From Podospora pseudocomata (lineage: Eukaryota > Ascomycota > Sordariomycetes > Sordariales > Podosporaceae), in contig NW_026946364.1 in NCBI RefSeq assembly GCF_035222375.1, positions 868,001 through 932,000 on the forward strand: DNA of 64,000 nucleotides. The letters are read 5' to 3'. The notes beneath the pieces were generated by a model. It had not been told where the DNA came from. It did no database searches and saw nothing but the letters and a program-made list of their open reading frames with translations. Shown here piece by piece: positions 48,354 to 59,696 of this stretch. The position numbers and the translations under genes are program-made. Positions within the stretch are counted from its first letter, which is position 1. Each line of letters begins with the position of its first letter.

Positions 48354-51300
48354 TAGACAACACCCGTTTAGATGCATTTTCGTCCGGCGTTATGGGTTGG
48401 TTATACAGGCAGCAGGGGCATATTGGTCTCAACCATTTTATTTTGGGGCGGGAAAAAGATTGTTTTTATGGGGATGAGGCGTCAGGGTTGACTTGCTTTG
48501 GATGCGCGAGGGCGGCGGCAGCATGCTTTTAAAATGTTTCGGCAGAAAACCTCGAGAAATGTTTGGTGAAGAATGGTAAAAGCGGACGACAGTTTCACGC
48601 ACATGGACTTGGCCGACGCTCAACTAAGGGAATAGAGCAGACATACTGTCAATTGTATTTGCCGTGCGATGGCCACCAGCAGATCGCATGTCGTTATGTC
48701 GGACTAGAAGCTCTGCCTTTGTTCCAGAGACATACTTACACACTTACTTTGGGAATACAGTTCTTCATGGCACATCACCCATCCTTGATGACGGGAATCC
48801 ACTTCCCATCCTCACTTCGAGATGAGACTCGGTTGGATATTAGCAGCCCTTCTATCCCACCAACGAACTTGTTAAGCTAAGAGCTTTTATCATTTCACCG
48901 CAGCCTTCTCGGACACAGCGCTGGGCAACTAGGAAGGTTCACCCGTGCCTCATCCTTCCCGCGCTGTCCTTCTTCTAGAAAATGCAGTATGTACCACTTT
49001 ACCCCGGTCTATGCAACCCATACCAGATTTGTGAGATAATCTCGGTCAGCAAGAGGTGCTCATGCTGTTGGTTCCTCTTCCCGAACTGCAACAGACCCCT
49101 CCACCAACAGAGAAGAGGTCGTGGACCCGAGCAAGCCTTCCATTTCTGCTTCCTACAGACCGACGCGTGCATTACACGACAACGACCAGAACCTCCTGTG
49201 CAACCATAGCATCTCGTCCGAAGGCGTCGTCGTGGCGTCTAAGCGCCCGTTGCCGCGTCTACTCGCGGTTGTTCTGCAGGCTTGTGGGTCAAAGGAATAT
49301 AGTTTCCTCTCTTGTCTCAATCACTCTGCAGAATCCATGAAGGGAAAGTGATCCTAAGCGCGGAGGCTGTTGGTGGAGATGAAGGATCTAAAGAGAGAAG
49401 TTAATGTTAGCCACATTTGGCAGACCTCGTGTACTGTCATGAGTAGGGTATCTTACCATTGCTGCCAGCACTCAAAGTCCCTCACAAAACACAGCACACT
49501 TACAACTTCTACAACCTATGAGAGGCGCGCATTCATTGATCCCACACTAGCGCCAAAACCAACCATCAGGATCCAAACAGTCGGAATCGCTTGACCGCCA
49601 CACACGGTCCGGCCCCTGCTGCCCGTGGTGGTGTTCTTCCTGTTGTCCTTGTGTGGGTGGCCATGCTGCAGCCCAGATCAGAATCTCAATTCCAACGCCA
49701 TCATGCCTTTGCAGAGCTTCATCACACTTTCCTCTGCCGAGATTGATTCACCGCCTCTACTGAGAGACGATGCTTCAGTGCCGTCTCTAAGTTTTGTACC
49801 CATGGAACAGGCCTGCCTTTTTCTCGGCCGTCCGGATAACAAGTCAAGGTAACAGCACACTGTGCCTATGCGGACGAGAAGTTTCATGGCCCCCGCAGAT
49901 CCATCCTCTCACTCATTTGCAAAATCAATGCCGATATGACCGAGTATCAGGTTAGGTGTACACTTGTCACCTTTCGGTTCAACATAACACCCTCCATCAC
50001 GGAAGGGTGGTGCTTGCAGTGATACTCGATGATGTTTGTCGAGCGCGGCTTTGTCCTACCTGAACCATGTGGTACCAAGGGACATCAGCAACCACCCGTA
50101 TACAGATCTCGTCTGTGCTTGCGTGCCAAACTGCCATTGGCCGTGATCACCAAAGCCAAACGAAACAAGTGAAGCTCGTCCAAAGCACTCCCAGCTGGCT
50201 GGGAACAAGTGGTGATCTAGGGAATCCAACGGCAATCCTATTGGCCAAGAGAGCTGCCCCTCATCCCGAGAAGTTTGGAGCAGGGGGGGTCGAGAATGGT
50301 GCCCCCTGACTTGCTGGGAACGCGAGCCTAACGACGTTTTAAGCGCCGACTTCATCGCCATGCAGTTTATCGGCAGTGAGGGGCGCCGTCACCATCATCT
50401 GACTGGCCCGAGACAAAAGACGCGCATTGGGTGTGTGCGGGATGGGAACTTTTTTGACATCAGTATTGTCAGCCTTATCCAGAAATATCGAGAGGGGAGA
50501 GGATGGCCTACACCAGGCCGGTTCAATCTCGCCTTCGCCATGTAATCACTCTTAGTGCGCCTCCAACAGACAGGCCATCACCGTCATGTGCAAAGAGCAA
50601 TTTGGGCGAGCAATACAACATCCAGGTCGACAGATAGAAACCCTTGGCCGTAGGATTCGAATTGTTACTGTGCAGCAGGAGCCAGCACCTGCAGGTCCGT
50701 TGGCGGTTTGGTCTATCCCCTGTTGGGCAAGACGCCCTTCCCAGACCCTGGCTTCCCGCAGCACGACACGCCTCTCTTGGTCTCTGCCCCAGCCAGAGTG
50801 CTGCCTTCTAACCGCACTGCACACTCTCCTCCCCTCTGCCACTGACCACTACCGGATGTCCTTTGAATGAACCACTGGCTGACAGCTCTACGGCTCCCCA
50901 CGCGGACACTTCCAAGCTATCACCATCCTTCCCAAGCTTGTCTAGAAGCTGCACTACCTGCTGCGTCCTGGTCGGCGTGTTGGTTGTCGTGGTATCTGGT
51001 GTGTTGTTCCCCGCAGCAAGAAGACAGCCCGTAAGCCCGCATCGGCCTCCCCTTCAGTCCCAATCAGGCTGAAGCCCTACGCCGGTGATCCATCGTGCTG
51101 CAAGGAAACACCCACGGTGGCTTGCCTTTGGTGCTCGGGACCTTGGCCACCCCCAAGCATCCTTCTTCCTTAAGGAACGCCCTCTTCCCACCAGAGATAC
51201 CTCAGCTCAGCTCCCGGCGCATCGTGCAATGCTGTATCCCGATACCTACTTGCGCGCCTAATTGTCGACACAGCATCTGCCAACAACCGCGCACAGGTTC

Positions 51301-51737
51301 TCCGATATTTTGCTTCCTAAGCGCAGTCGTGCTGTGCTGCCTACTGCTTGTCTTGCCGTCTCGGTGTTGGGGCAAACCCTTTAACCAACGACTGATAACT
51401 GCTGGCCTGGCCGTTGACTGGGTTAGCGAGATCTACACCTCGGCTCACTACGGCGCATTGGGTCGGAAGTGGCTGCAATGGCTCTTGAAGCTCCCCTGAG
51501 GACATCAACGGGAAGCATCAGGTCGATATACCCTTCATACGCCGAAATGGCACTCTCCTCTGGACGAGAGTCCCCTGCGCTGACGTCCCAATATATGGCG
51601 TATGATATACCTTCCCAGCTAACCCCGAATTGGTGAACCCTGTTGGTTGACATTTATCTTTTCCCAGCTCCTCGTCCGGCCCTGACTCCCAAGCCCTTCG
51701 TCCAAATTCTTTTACGAGACCAAGCTCGGCGCATCTT
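48354..51737. other. Gene-free stretch of 3.4 kb
   Basis: No frame here looks coding. The part from about 50,850 to 51,737 is pyrimidine-rich and probably the promoter and leader of the next gene. A possible leader intron runs from GTAAGC at about 51,030 to a CCTAATTG...ACACAG acceptor near 51,276. The rest is unassigned. Confidence 0.45.
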
Positions 51738-53975
51738 ATGAGCCCGAGCAGCGATATTGTTGGCCCTTCACCTGTGACTTCGAACGGAACCGAGACTACG
51801 GAAATTGAGGACGAAGAGGTGGAAGAGACTGAAGAAGCGACCGGGTTTGGGCGCAATTCGGTTTGTGGACCTTGTCTATGCCTTTTGTATGATAACGTGC
51901 CGGTCATAATAACTAATGGTTGCCAGTTGTTGATGCTGAAAACGAACATTCCGGATCATGTACGAAAATCCGGAAGTGAAGAGGTCGTCTCGGTGATACA
52001 CGCGCCCCCAAATTTTCAAGACTGGGTATGAAGGCTCAAGGCAAATGGATGATAGGATGACCCAAGCTGACGTTGGATTTTGCCAGAAGTCCGGTGATAC
52101 TACCTCGAGATCAAGTGTTTCGAACTCTGTGAGCGGTGCGAGTATAGTCAGTAGCGGTGCCAGTCCACCGCCTAGCGAACCGTCAACTGTAGTAGTAAGG
52201 TGTCCTGTTGAGTGAGGGCAGTCTAAACATGGTGCTAACTCTGTACAAAGACAAGGCATTCGCTAAACCAGTCGCCCCCTATGGTTAACACCAGAGTACG
52301 ACCCGTGTCATTCAATCTTGATGCTCCGACACCTCAGGCCCAGAAATTGGAAGATGTCTACGCCAATGAATCTACAAAAACACGATCCAGCACTGCTAGC
52401 AGCCTTGAATGTAAGAGTGGACAAACAGACACCACTGGCAAATTCGATGCTAATTCGTTGTGCAGTGATACCCGAAATCATTGAGAATGACGGGGACGAG
52501 GAGTTTGAAGACGCGGACGAATTCGCCAATCCCACACGAGGCCAAGATACCGAAGTGAAAGCACTTAAAGCGGCCCTTGAAGAGTGCTGGACATTATGCA
52601 ATACTCTCGCCAATCTCAGTTCGATTCACCGAAAGCAAGTCTTCCACAGCTCTGGCACTCCTGATGCCCACGAAAGGGCATGGAAATGCTGCTGGAAGCT
52701 CTGCAAACGATTATATCACAGCCGAGACGACGTCTCAGAGTCATTTGGAGTGCGGACCAATCTAGATCTATGTCGGGACTTTTGTCAGTCACTCTTTGAT
52801 GTGAGGCAAAGAACCAATGAGACGGCGGACTCGATCCTGAGGGTCAGCTTTGAGCTCAACAATCAGTACGTTTCCTTTTGTTGGTGACGGGGATATCATG
52901 TCTAACAAGATGAAACAGTTTATACAGCGCTCAGGACAGCCGAACGCTCCCTGAAGCCTTCCGGGAGCGAACACTGGATTTCTACATCACCCTGTGTCAC
53001 CGACTGATGAAGCAACGCAACGACTTGGCCGAAGAAACTGACTCGTTGTTACGGGCATGCTGGGCGCTGGCTGAGATGCTCTTCAGCCTTCGGCAAAACC
53101 GAAGAGACGGAAAGGCCCCCGACGAAGAACTCCTTGGCTCAGCCGTCCAGGCTTGTTGGGAGCTGTGCGACATATTCCGTGAGGGCTGGACACAGGTTCG
53201 ACCAGATCGCGGTACACCGAGACCAAACCAGGTCAACTTTTTCGCGGCCAACCCAACTTTTGGCCTGCAAATGAGCAGTCACCAATCTGAAGTCGAGCGC
53301 TCCAATGCCGGAAGCCGTGCCTCCCTACGCTCGAAACGGGAGAGTTTGCGGAGCCTGGGTGAACTTGAGCGACCTCGCGCACGACCCGTCGTACCCGAAA
53401 CTCCAGTGACTGAATTTGAAGATACACCAATCTCACCCGACGCCAGCCCACAGATGCCCAACATTCTTGTGCTTGGGACGTCGGACTCTCGCAGCGATCG
53501 TGGGGGGCGTTGGTCGAGCAATGCCTCGAACCTGTCTGGTTACAGCCAAAACACGTCCAGTACGGCCACCACAGCGACGACGATAGAAGATGTCAACATC
53601 ACCCGCATCAAAGCCCTCGTCGTGAAGGCGGCACTCAACATAGGTTTTGACCGCAGTGCACCGGGGGCAGATGCGCCATCCGCTCTACAATCATTCGTCA
53701 ACGACCTCCCTCAGCACTCCTTTGGTGGGCTGCCCAACCAAGTCTCTTTGCTGCAGAATTACAAGAATCTCGTGTTAGCAGACGCATCATTCCGCTCTCC
53801 GGCTACATTACCCGCCCGTGGGAAGCGGTTCAACGCTGTGGAAGTGGCCAAGAGCGTCGGGTGGATGATGATCAGATCAGGCCAGTATAACTTTTTGAGG
53901 GATCTATACCGGCTTGTCTTCGGGTGTCAGCTAGAGGATGCCGACACGAGGAAGAATGTTTCCATTGTGGTATAA
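51738..53975 (+). CDS. Uncharacterised ascomycete protein with Cys-Trp helical repeats
   Basis: Six exons: 51,738-51,860, 51,927-52,025, 52,087-52,194, 52,251-52,410, 52,466-52,865 and 52,919-53,975. The introns are 52-66 nt with good signals, and the frame closes at 648 residues. The first 160 residues are disordered and acidic (EIEDEEVEETEE). From 196 to 390 a helical motif recurs: CWTLC at 204-208, CWKLC at 239-243, CRDFC at 266-270, YITLC at 319-323, CWALA at 344-348, CWELC at 376-380. A Ser-rich linker with SP/TP sites follows (about 400-525), then a conserved-looking C-terminal domain (TRIKALVVKAALNIGF, VEVAKSVGWMMIRSGQYNFLRDLY). I recall similar unnamed proteins in other Sordariomycetes but cannot name the family with confidence. 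Upstream exons are possible. Confidence 0.78.
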
Positions 53976-54975
53976 TGGGGGCAGCCCCCTCGTTGGTCAT
54001 ACCGAGGACGGGGAGATTGGGATCCCGGTTACAAAACCAGGTCGCGGCCAGGTGTGTGTCGGCCGAAAAGGATTTTGCTTGTGGCTGCGTCGCATAAACA
54101 TCACTTTGTTCAGAAGAACCTCGGATTCAATACCCCTGAATCGAGCGAAGCCGCCTTTTCATCAACTCAACACTCGAGGCGCCGTCAGTCTCTACCACAG
54201 AGAACCAACCCACAATTTGCGCATATCTACCACCCTACCTACTACTACCATTTATTCAACTACATAATTCCTCGTTGTTTGTCAGATACCCTTTGTTTTA
54301 CGGCTTTTTTTTTTATTTTTAATTTCACCACCTTAGAAAACCTTGATGAACTGCCTACTTTTTACTTCTTTGCCTATGTGTATTTCCATTGCAAGGCGCT
54401 CTGGGTCAGACACTTTGAGCACGGCGGGGTTTGGGAAAGAGGCGGAAATGAGTGATATGAAAGTTTAGTTTTGCGACAAGAACAAAGATGAACCTGTAAA
54501 ATTGAGTAATAAGCCTGTGTGAGCGAACTTTTTCATGTCGGAGTATTCAACTGTCGGTATTGATATCTGAAAGGATGTGACAAAATCTTCAAGTGCTGGG
54601 CGGTAATTGTCTGGTGGTAGAGTCAGGAATGGAATGCGTTGTGCGTCGGCGATGAACCGATACCGTTGTTGTCCATATCTGGTATCTATCAACAGTTAAG
54701 CCACATATGATTATGGTGTAAAAAGTGAGCGTGGTATATATATAATTATCGTATCTATCATTACGCATATATGCATCGAATGAAGCCCTTATTTCTCTTC
54801 CCCCTGGGGTATCGGAATAAACCCATATAAACGCCCTGAAAAAGCCATATTCAACAGAGAAGCGAACGTTATGTTTGTTGTCCCTTTTTTTTACATGTGC
54901 CCATTCGTTCCCTTACAAAAAATGGTACAAAAACACAAGTGAACGAAATCTAGGTATCCGCGCGAAAACAACGTT
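53976..54975. other. Convergent 3' region
   Basis: 1.0 kb between converging genes. AT-rich with T-runs near 54,305 and 54,886. A 75-codon minus-strand frame at 54,465-54,692 has no coding character. Confidence 0.45.
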
Positions 54976-55937
54976 TTAAGCAGTGAAGACAACAGCAGCA
55001 ACAGTAGCAACGACTGGCCACCACCCAGCATTCTCCAAAAGAGCACGCAGGCCATCACCAGCAGCAGAGCCAGGAGCGTCGGTGCCGCCGGGAGCAGTGG
55101 TGCCATCCGGAAGAGTACCGTTGATCAGAATCGTGCTGGTTCCGTTGACATTGGCGACGTCAATCACAGACTTGTCGAGGGCCGCGTAGCTTCCATTGCC
55201 GATCAAGTCCTTCATGTACTGCTCGTCGTCATTGTCGTCACAGCCGCAGACGCTGTCCTCGGCGCAGGCGCAAATCACAGGCTTGGTCTCTCTCCGGTCG
55301 GTGGTGATGTTGTAGAAAGTGAAGCCCTCGGGACGGCGGTACAAGTAAGCGCTGGTCAGCCAGAGGCCAGGCCAGAAGGCGAGGAAAGCAGCTCCAAAGA
55401 AGAGGGGGGCAACGCCGCGGGCGGGCGAAGGTCTACCAGCCCTATAAGGCACTGCGGCACCACCGCCGTAATATGCGCCACCGCCATATGCGGGTGCTGG
55501 GCCGGTTCCGGTTGAGGTCCGGCCGCCCGAGTTGAAGCCAGGAGAGCCTCTTGTCCTATTTTGTGGTGTGTTAGTCGAGCCGAAGGAATCCAAGAATGAG
55601 AGACGCTACAATGATGAGGAACCCCAGTAGTGGACGCAGGACTTCGGTACGGAAATGTCGCCCTATCCGATCCCGACGTCGACGACGAAGATCCAGCTCC
55701 CCAGGTCCAGGTTGGCCAAGACCAGACATTTGACCAGGAGGCTTGCGTCGACGGAGGAGTAGATTTCGCGGATGAAGGTTTCCTGATTCTGGATCCTCAC
55801 CCAAAACCGAGCCCAACACTATCAGGCCATTCATTCACGGTATGTTAAGAAAAATATCAAAACAACATCTAACTTACCCAGAACTGCCGCCGCCGCCGGT
55901 AGAGCCCGAGCCCGAGGTACCAGAAGAACCGCCACCG

Positions 55938-55968
<31 letters not shown>

Positions 55969-56152
55969 CGCGACCACCTCCACCGCCTCCGCCTCTCCGC
56001 TTCCAGAGTTCGCTATCATCATGAGAATGCGTGTCGCGCTCGCTGTGTCGTACTGGCTCATGCTGTGCAATCTCCCCAATTGGTGGTGACACAAGACCGT
56101 GTACTGTCGCGTCGGCGACGAGGAGCGCCGACAAAAACGTGGAAACCTTCAT
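54976..56152 (-). CDS. Glycine-rich secreted, probably GPI-anchored, surface protein
   Basis: Exons 55,878-56,152 and 54,976-55,555; 284 residues. The intron is 321 nt, the longest in a coding region here, with GTAAGTT donor, GACTAAC branch and AAAATAG acceptor. A signal peptide (MKVSTFLSALLVADATVHG) leads to a dibasic site (LWKRR) and a polyglycine block encoded by a GCC/GGC repeat. Then come a Tyr/Gly-rich stretch, a membrane-like segment (APLFFGAAFLAFWPGLWLTS), a Cys cluster (VICACAEDSVCGC) and NGT glycosylation sites. The end (GSAAGDG, then WWPVVATVAAVVFTA with no basic tail) is a GPI-attachment signal. The layout matches an unnamed Sordariomycete family, possibly Pfam DUF7732. Function unknown; a cell-wall or surface role is inference. 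Confidence 0.82.
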
Positions 56153-57366
56153 AGTAGGTGTGTGTGATGCGTGCGTGTGGGTGAATTGACGTGTAGCTAG
56201 TAAAGTAGTTCTTCCAAATGCGAATGAGATTGCGAGGCGACGTCTAGCTTGCAGGTGTCAAGTCTACTTGCAGATATGGCTGATATAGATGACGAGCTTT
56301 TTTAAAAGTTGGTTAACTGCGCAAACGTGACATGCAGGCCTGATACCTTATATGTTCCCCTGTAGAATGTTTCACAGAGCATGACATGACAGAGCCACAA
56401 AAAGCAGGCGGCGCGGGTTTTGGCTGCAGGTGCTCTCTTTTGCGTGTGCCAAGACCCATGGGTGGCGGAGGGTCCTGTTCATGGGGCCCCATGATGCTTG
56501 TTCCTGCTCGTTGGAACCAATCAGGAGTGTCCCTAGGCCTTGTTGCCGACCAAGAGCCTTCGAGCTGACAAGGCGCTTTTTTGGTGAATTCCAAAAAGAT
56601 AAGATGAGATTCTTCGATTTGGGATAGCAAGAATTGTGGCTTGCCGCACGACGCCACAAAGACTTATAGTACAAGCCATGTCATCTGCCGGGCTCTTGAA
56701 AGCGAATTTGCGTCCATTTGCTCTTTGAATCCAACCAAGAGAGATGAAGTGGCTGACCGGGTCATTGTTGAAAGGGGCAAAAGGGTGTGTCCAACTCGGA
56801 TTCGGGTTCAAAGTTGTCGTCGGCATTCCGCTGGATCTTGTTCAACAGCGCTATGACGTCCGAGACTCCCCCTGTAATTTTGCTGGGTATCAATTTTCTA
56901 GCACCACGTGCGGGGAAATAGTGGTGCAGAGCACTTGTGAGCCAGAACCAGCACAGAATGCTGGGTGGCTGAGTGCATGCAGAGGGGTACCATTCTTCGC
57001 TCACCGATTACATATTGCTACGCTGGTCGCTCACTATTTGCTTGTAAGCGGGTCAATAGGAGTGAGGTCATGAGAGAAACCAACCGAGTGGTTCATAGGT
57101 GCTCCAATTCTCAAGTTTGCCAATAAGAACAGTGGAATATCTGATTGGTAGGCGCATTCCGATCCGCTTCATACCTTCCTCTGCCTTGCCAACTGCCTCG
57201 CCCCTTGGACCCTGAAATTCCGCTCATCAGCGATCCCAATCACTGACATCTCTCCTCGACATCGGATGTTAGGTGTTTCAAGCATCGCTGACCACCGCAC
57301 TATCTAATCGGCTCCCTCTTTCATCGACTCTGAATACTATCTCATCCGAGGCTGTCTCGATCCAAC
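56153..57366. promoter_or_regulatory. Divergent promoter region of the Gly-rich surface protein and the ANCHR-like gene
   Basis: 1.2 kb between outward-facing starts. Short overlapping frames only. The stretch before 57,366 is pyrimidine-rich, as in a fungal leader. Confidence 0.45.
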
Positions 57367-58651
57367 ATGTCATCCCCTCGCCCAAATGACAAATCACTAC
57401 TGGACCGTCTCAACGCTCTCAAAACGTCAAGTGTTACACTTGATCACACCCCGAAGTAATGAGTTGTGCACACTCTCTCCAACCCCGTAGTACACATGTG
57501 CTAAAATGTGACATGTTGAAAGCACCGCTTCCTTTCCCACCACTGTGCCGCCCCAGAATCAGCCACTATCCAGAGAAGATGCTCTCGCTGAGCGCCTCCG
57601 ACAGCTCCGGCAGGGTAATACCGGGCCCAATATGTCCCGTCCCGAGGACCAGAGTCCTAAAGACGGCCCTGTATTAGGCTCTTCGGGCAATGCTAGTGGA
57701 GACAAACCACCAACACCGTTGGAGCAAGCACATTCGGCACAGCCCCCGGCCACACCACGGATCAGCAGCGACCGAGACCCGAAAGAGCAGCTCGTAAAGA
57801 GTCTGCCATCTACGCCTTCTTCACTGCCTTCGCGCACAGCAATTCCAAATTCGGAAAATGCTGGCATATCTCGGGCAAAACCCTCTTACTTTGTTGGAGG
57901 AGGACCCGAGGATGTCGATGATGATGCTGTTCAGGCTCTGTTAGAAGATCTCGGTGGGGGGGAGGACTTCAACCTCACCGACGGCCCCCTTGAGACGGGT
58001 ACTGATACGAAAACCGAAGACCAGAGAGTCTCCGAATTGTTGGATGAGCTCGCAAAGGCGGTGCCGCCGAGCTCTGGCAACGAGAAAGATGATGATGATG
58101 ATGATGAAGACGACAACTCCGACGGCGAGCAAATGACCGCCGCCGTTGATAAGATACTGTCTCAAACCCAAGATGAACTAACCCTCTCACCCAACCCAAC
58201 GGAACCGGAAGACAGCGGGAACACCCAACCCAACAACACCGACAACACCCTCAACCTCCCAACCGTCCCCACAGCCCTCCAAGACCCAGCCCCCGACCCC
58301 TTTGAAGATGAAATCTCCTCGCGACTTGCCGCCCTCAGAGGAATAGGACCAGTAGACCCCTTCGGCCTACCCGCCGCCCCGACTTTCTCACCAGAGGAGC
58401 GGGAGCGGTCAACTCCCACCAAGAAACCGCCCCTGGGTGGCAGGGAGGAAAAGTACAGCGACGAAGACGCCAAGACTTGGTGTGTGGTTTGTCTTGATGA
58501 CGGGACGATCAAGTGTGTAGGGTGTGATGATGATTTGTACTGTGATCGGTGCTGGAGGGAGATGCATGTGGGACCGAGGGCGGGATATGACGAGAGGGGG
58601 CATCAGTGGGTGAAGTGGAAGAAGGGGGGGAGGGGACGGGGTGTTGAGTGA
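57367..58651 (+). CDS. ANCHR (ZFYVE19)-like protein with C-terminal B-box zinc finger
   Basis: Exons 57,367-57,455 and 57,523-58,651; the 67-nt intron has GTAATG donor and a weak GTTGAAAG acceptor, chosen because it alone keeps the frame from the first ATG. The product is 405 residues. The middle is acidic and disordered with two amphipathic helices (DDDAVQALLEDL, QRVSELLDELAKAV) like the MIT-interacting motifs of ANCHR. The C-terminal zinc domain has Cys350, 353, 361, 364, 370, 373, His378 and His390 (CVVCLDDG, CVGCDDDLYCDRCW, RGHQW), the ANCHR-type B-box. The animal protein holds back abscission through VPS4 and the Aurora B checkpoint. Fungal function is unknown. No FYVE domain is present. 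Confidence 0.83.
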
Positions 58652-59696
58652 GTTGGTATTAGGGTTAGATGTTGTTTGATATAGCGGGTTTAGAACTTGG
58701 GTTTTGTGTTTGATAAAGAGTTTCAATTAGATAACACACATAGCATCTCACACAGCAAATCTCACAAGAAGTGACTTCTTTCAGTTACTGTTCCTACTGT
58801 TACTAGTTGCACCGTCTGAAATGTGAGGTATCGGAACGTTTTCAATGCCCACCAACTAAACATGAAAGGAAATTACCGTTGAAAGGGCCAGCCATAATAG
58901 CTAGGTAGCTCGAGATGAGAGAGGGGAAAGAGTGCAAGAATGAAATAGAAGGACCTAACAGATATGTTGACACTGAGAACCAAATGTCCATATTCAGTTG
59001 CGGCCATCGGGAATCGAACCCGACTCTAATGCTTGGAAGGCATTAATGCTGACCACTACACCATAGCCGCTGGTGACTTGTTGCAGTACCTCCATTGGGG
59101 TTGGGCATCGTGAGCTGCTCATTACATCTTGCCCGTCTCTGTAGAAGGCTCGGGACATACCTGTGAGGCCTCCGAAAGAGCCAACTCACAAGCCTTGAAA
59201 TATGTTCGATATACTTCTGAACATGGACGACTTACCCCGGAAAGTGATAGTCGACAAACCGCATTACTTGGGAGGCATTGCAGCAAATATATACCTTACC
59301 TTGTGACACAAAACATAATACCCAACTCAAGACCACGATAGGTGAGCGAAAGAAATTGAATTGCTCAAAATGCCAGGTTACACAAGAATACACATTAGAA
59401 AACCCGAGCGCTTCTGCCCATCACACACCAATCCAGCCTTGGAGGTTTTATGTTACCCCCCAGAGCTTCGCCCTTGCATGGAAAAGTAGTAAAATGCCCA
59501 ATTATACCCTATGATATGAAACTCCGTCATCCTGCCCGTCATACCTGATCCCATAGAATCCCACCCAACCCTGAGAAAACTGAAAAACGCAAACCAAGAA
59601 AAAGTGACAGTTCTTTTAGCATCACAATCTGCCCTGTCATCGAAAATAACACAAGTCAAGAAAGTACAACCCAACACCATCAACTAGGCAACCCCC
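58652..59696. other. Convergent 3' region containing a tRNA gene
   Basis: About 1.0 kb between converging genes. The only supported feature is the tRNA-Gly at 58,999-59,070. Confidence 0.5.
58999..59070 (-). tRNA. tRNA-Gly (anticodon UCC), no intron
   Basis: The minus strand folds into a full 72-nt cloverleaf. Acceptor GCGGCTA pairs with TGGCCGC; the anticodon stem AATGC/GCATT encloses CTTCCAA, giving anticodon TCC, which reads GGA. The T arm TCGGG-TTCGATT-CCCGA contains the internal B box, and the D arm contains TGTAGTGGTCAGC. The discriminator base is A. No run of four or more T follows within 300 nt downstream, which is unusual. Confidence 0.95.

Noticed and set aside
51095-51499. 134-codon plus-strand frame before the Cys-Trp repeat gene
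   Set aside because: Cys/Pro/Leu-rich filler from pyrimidine-rich leader DNA; no domain, and possible leader splice signals run through it.
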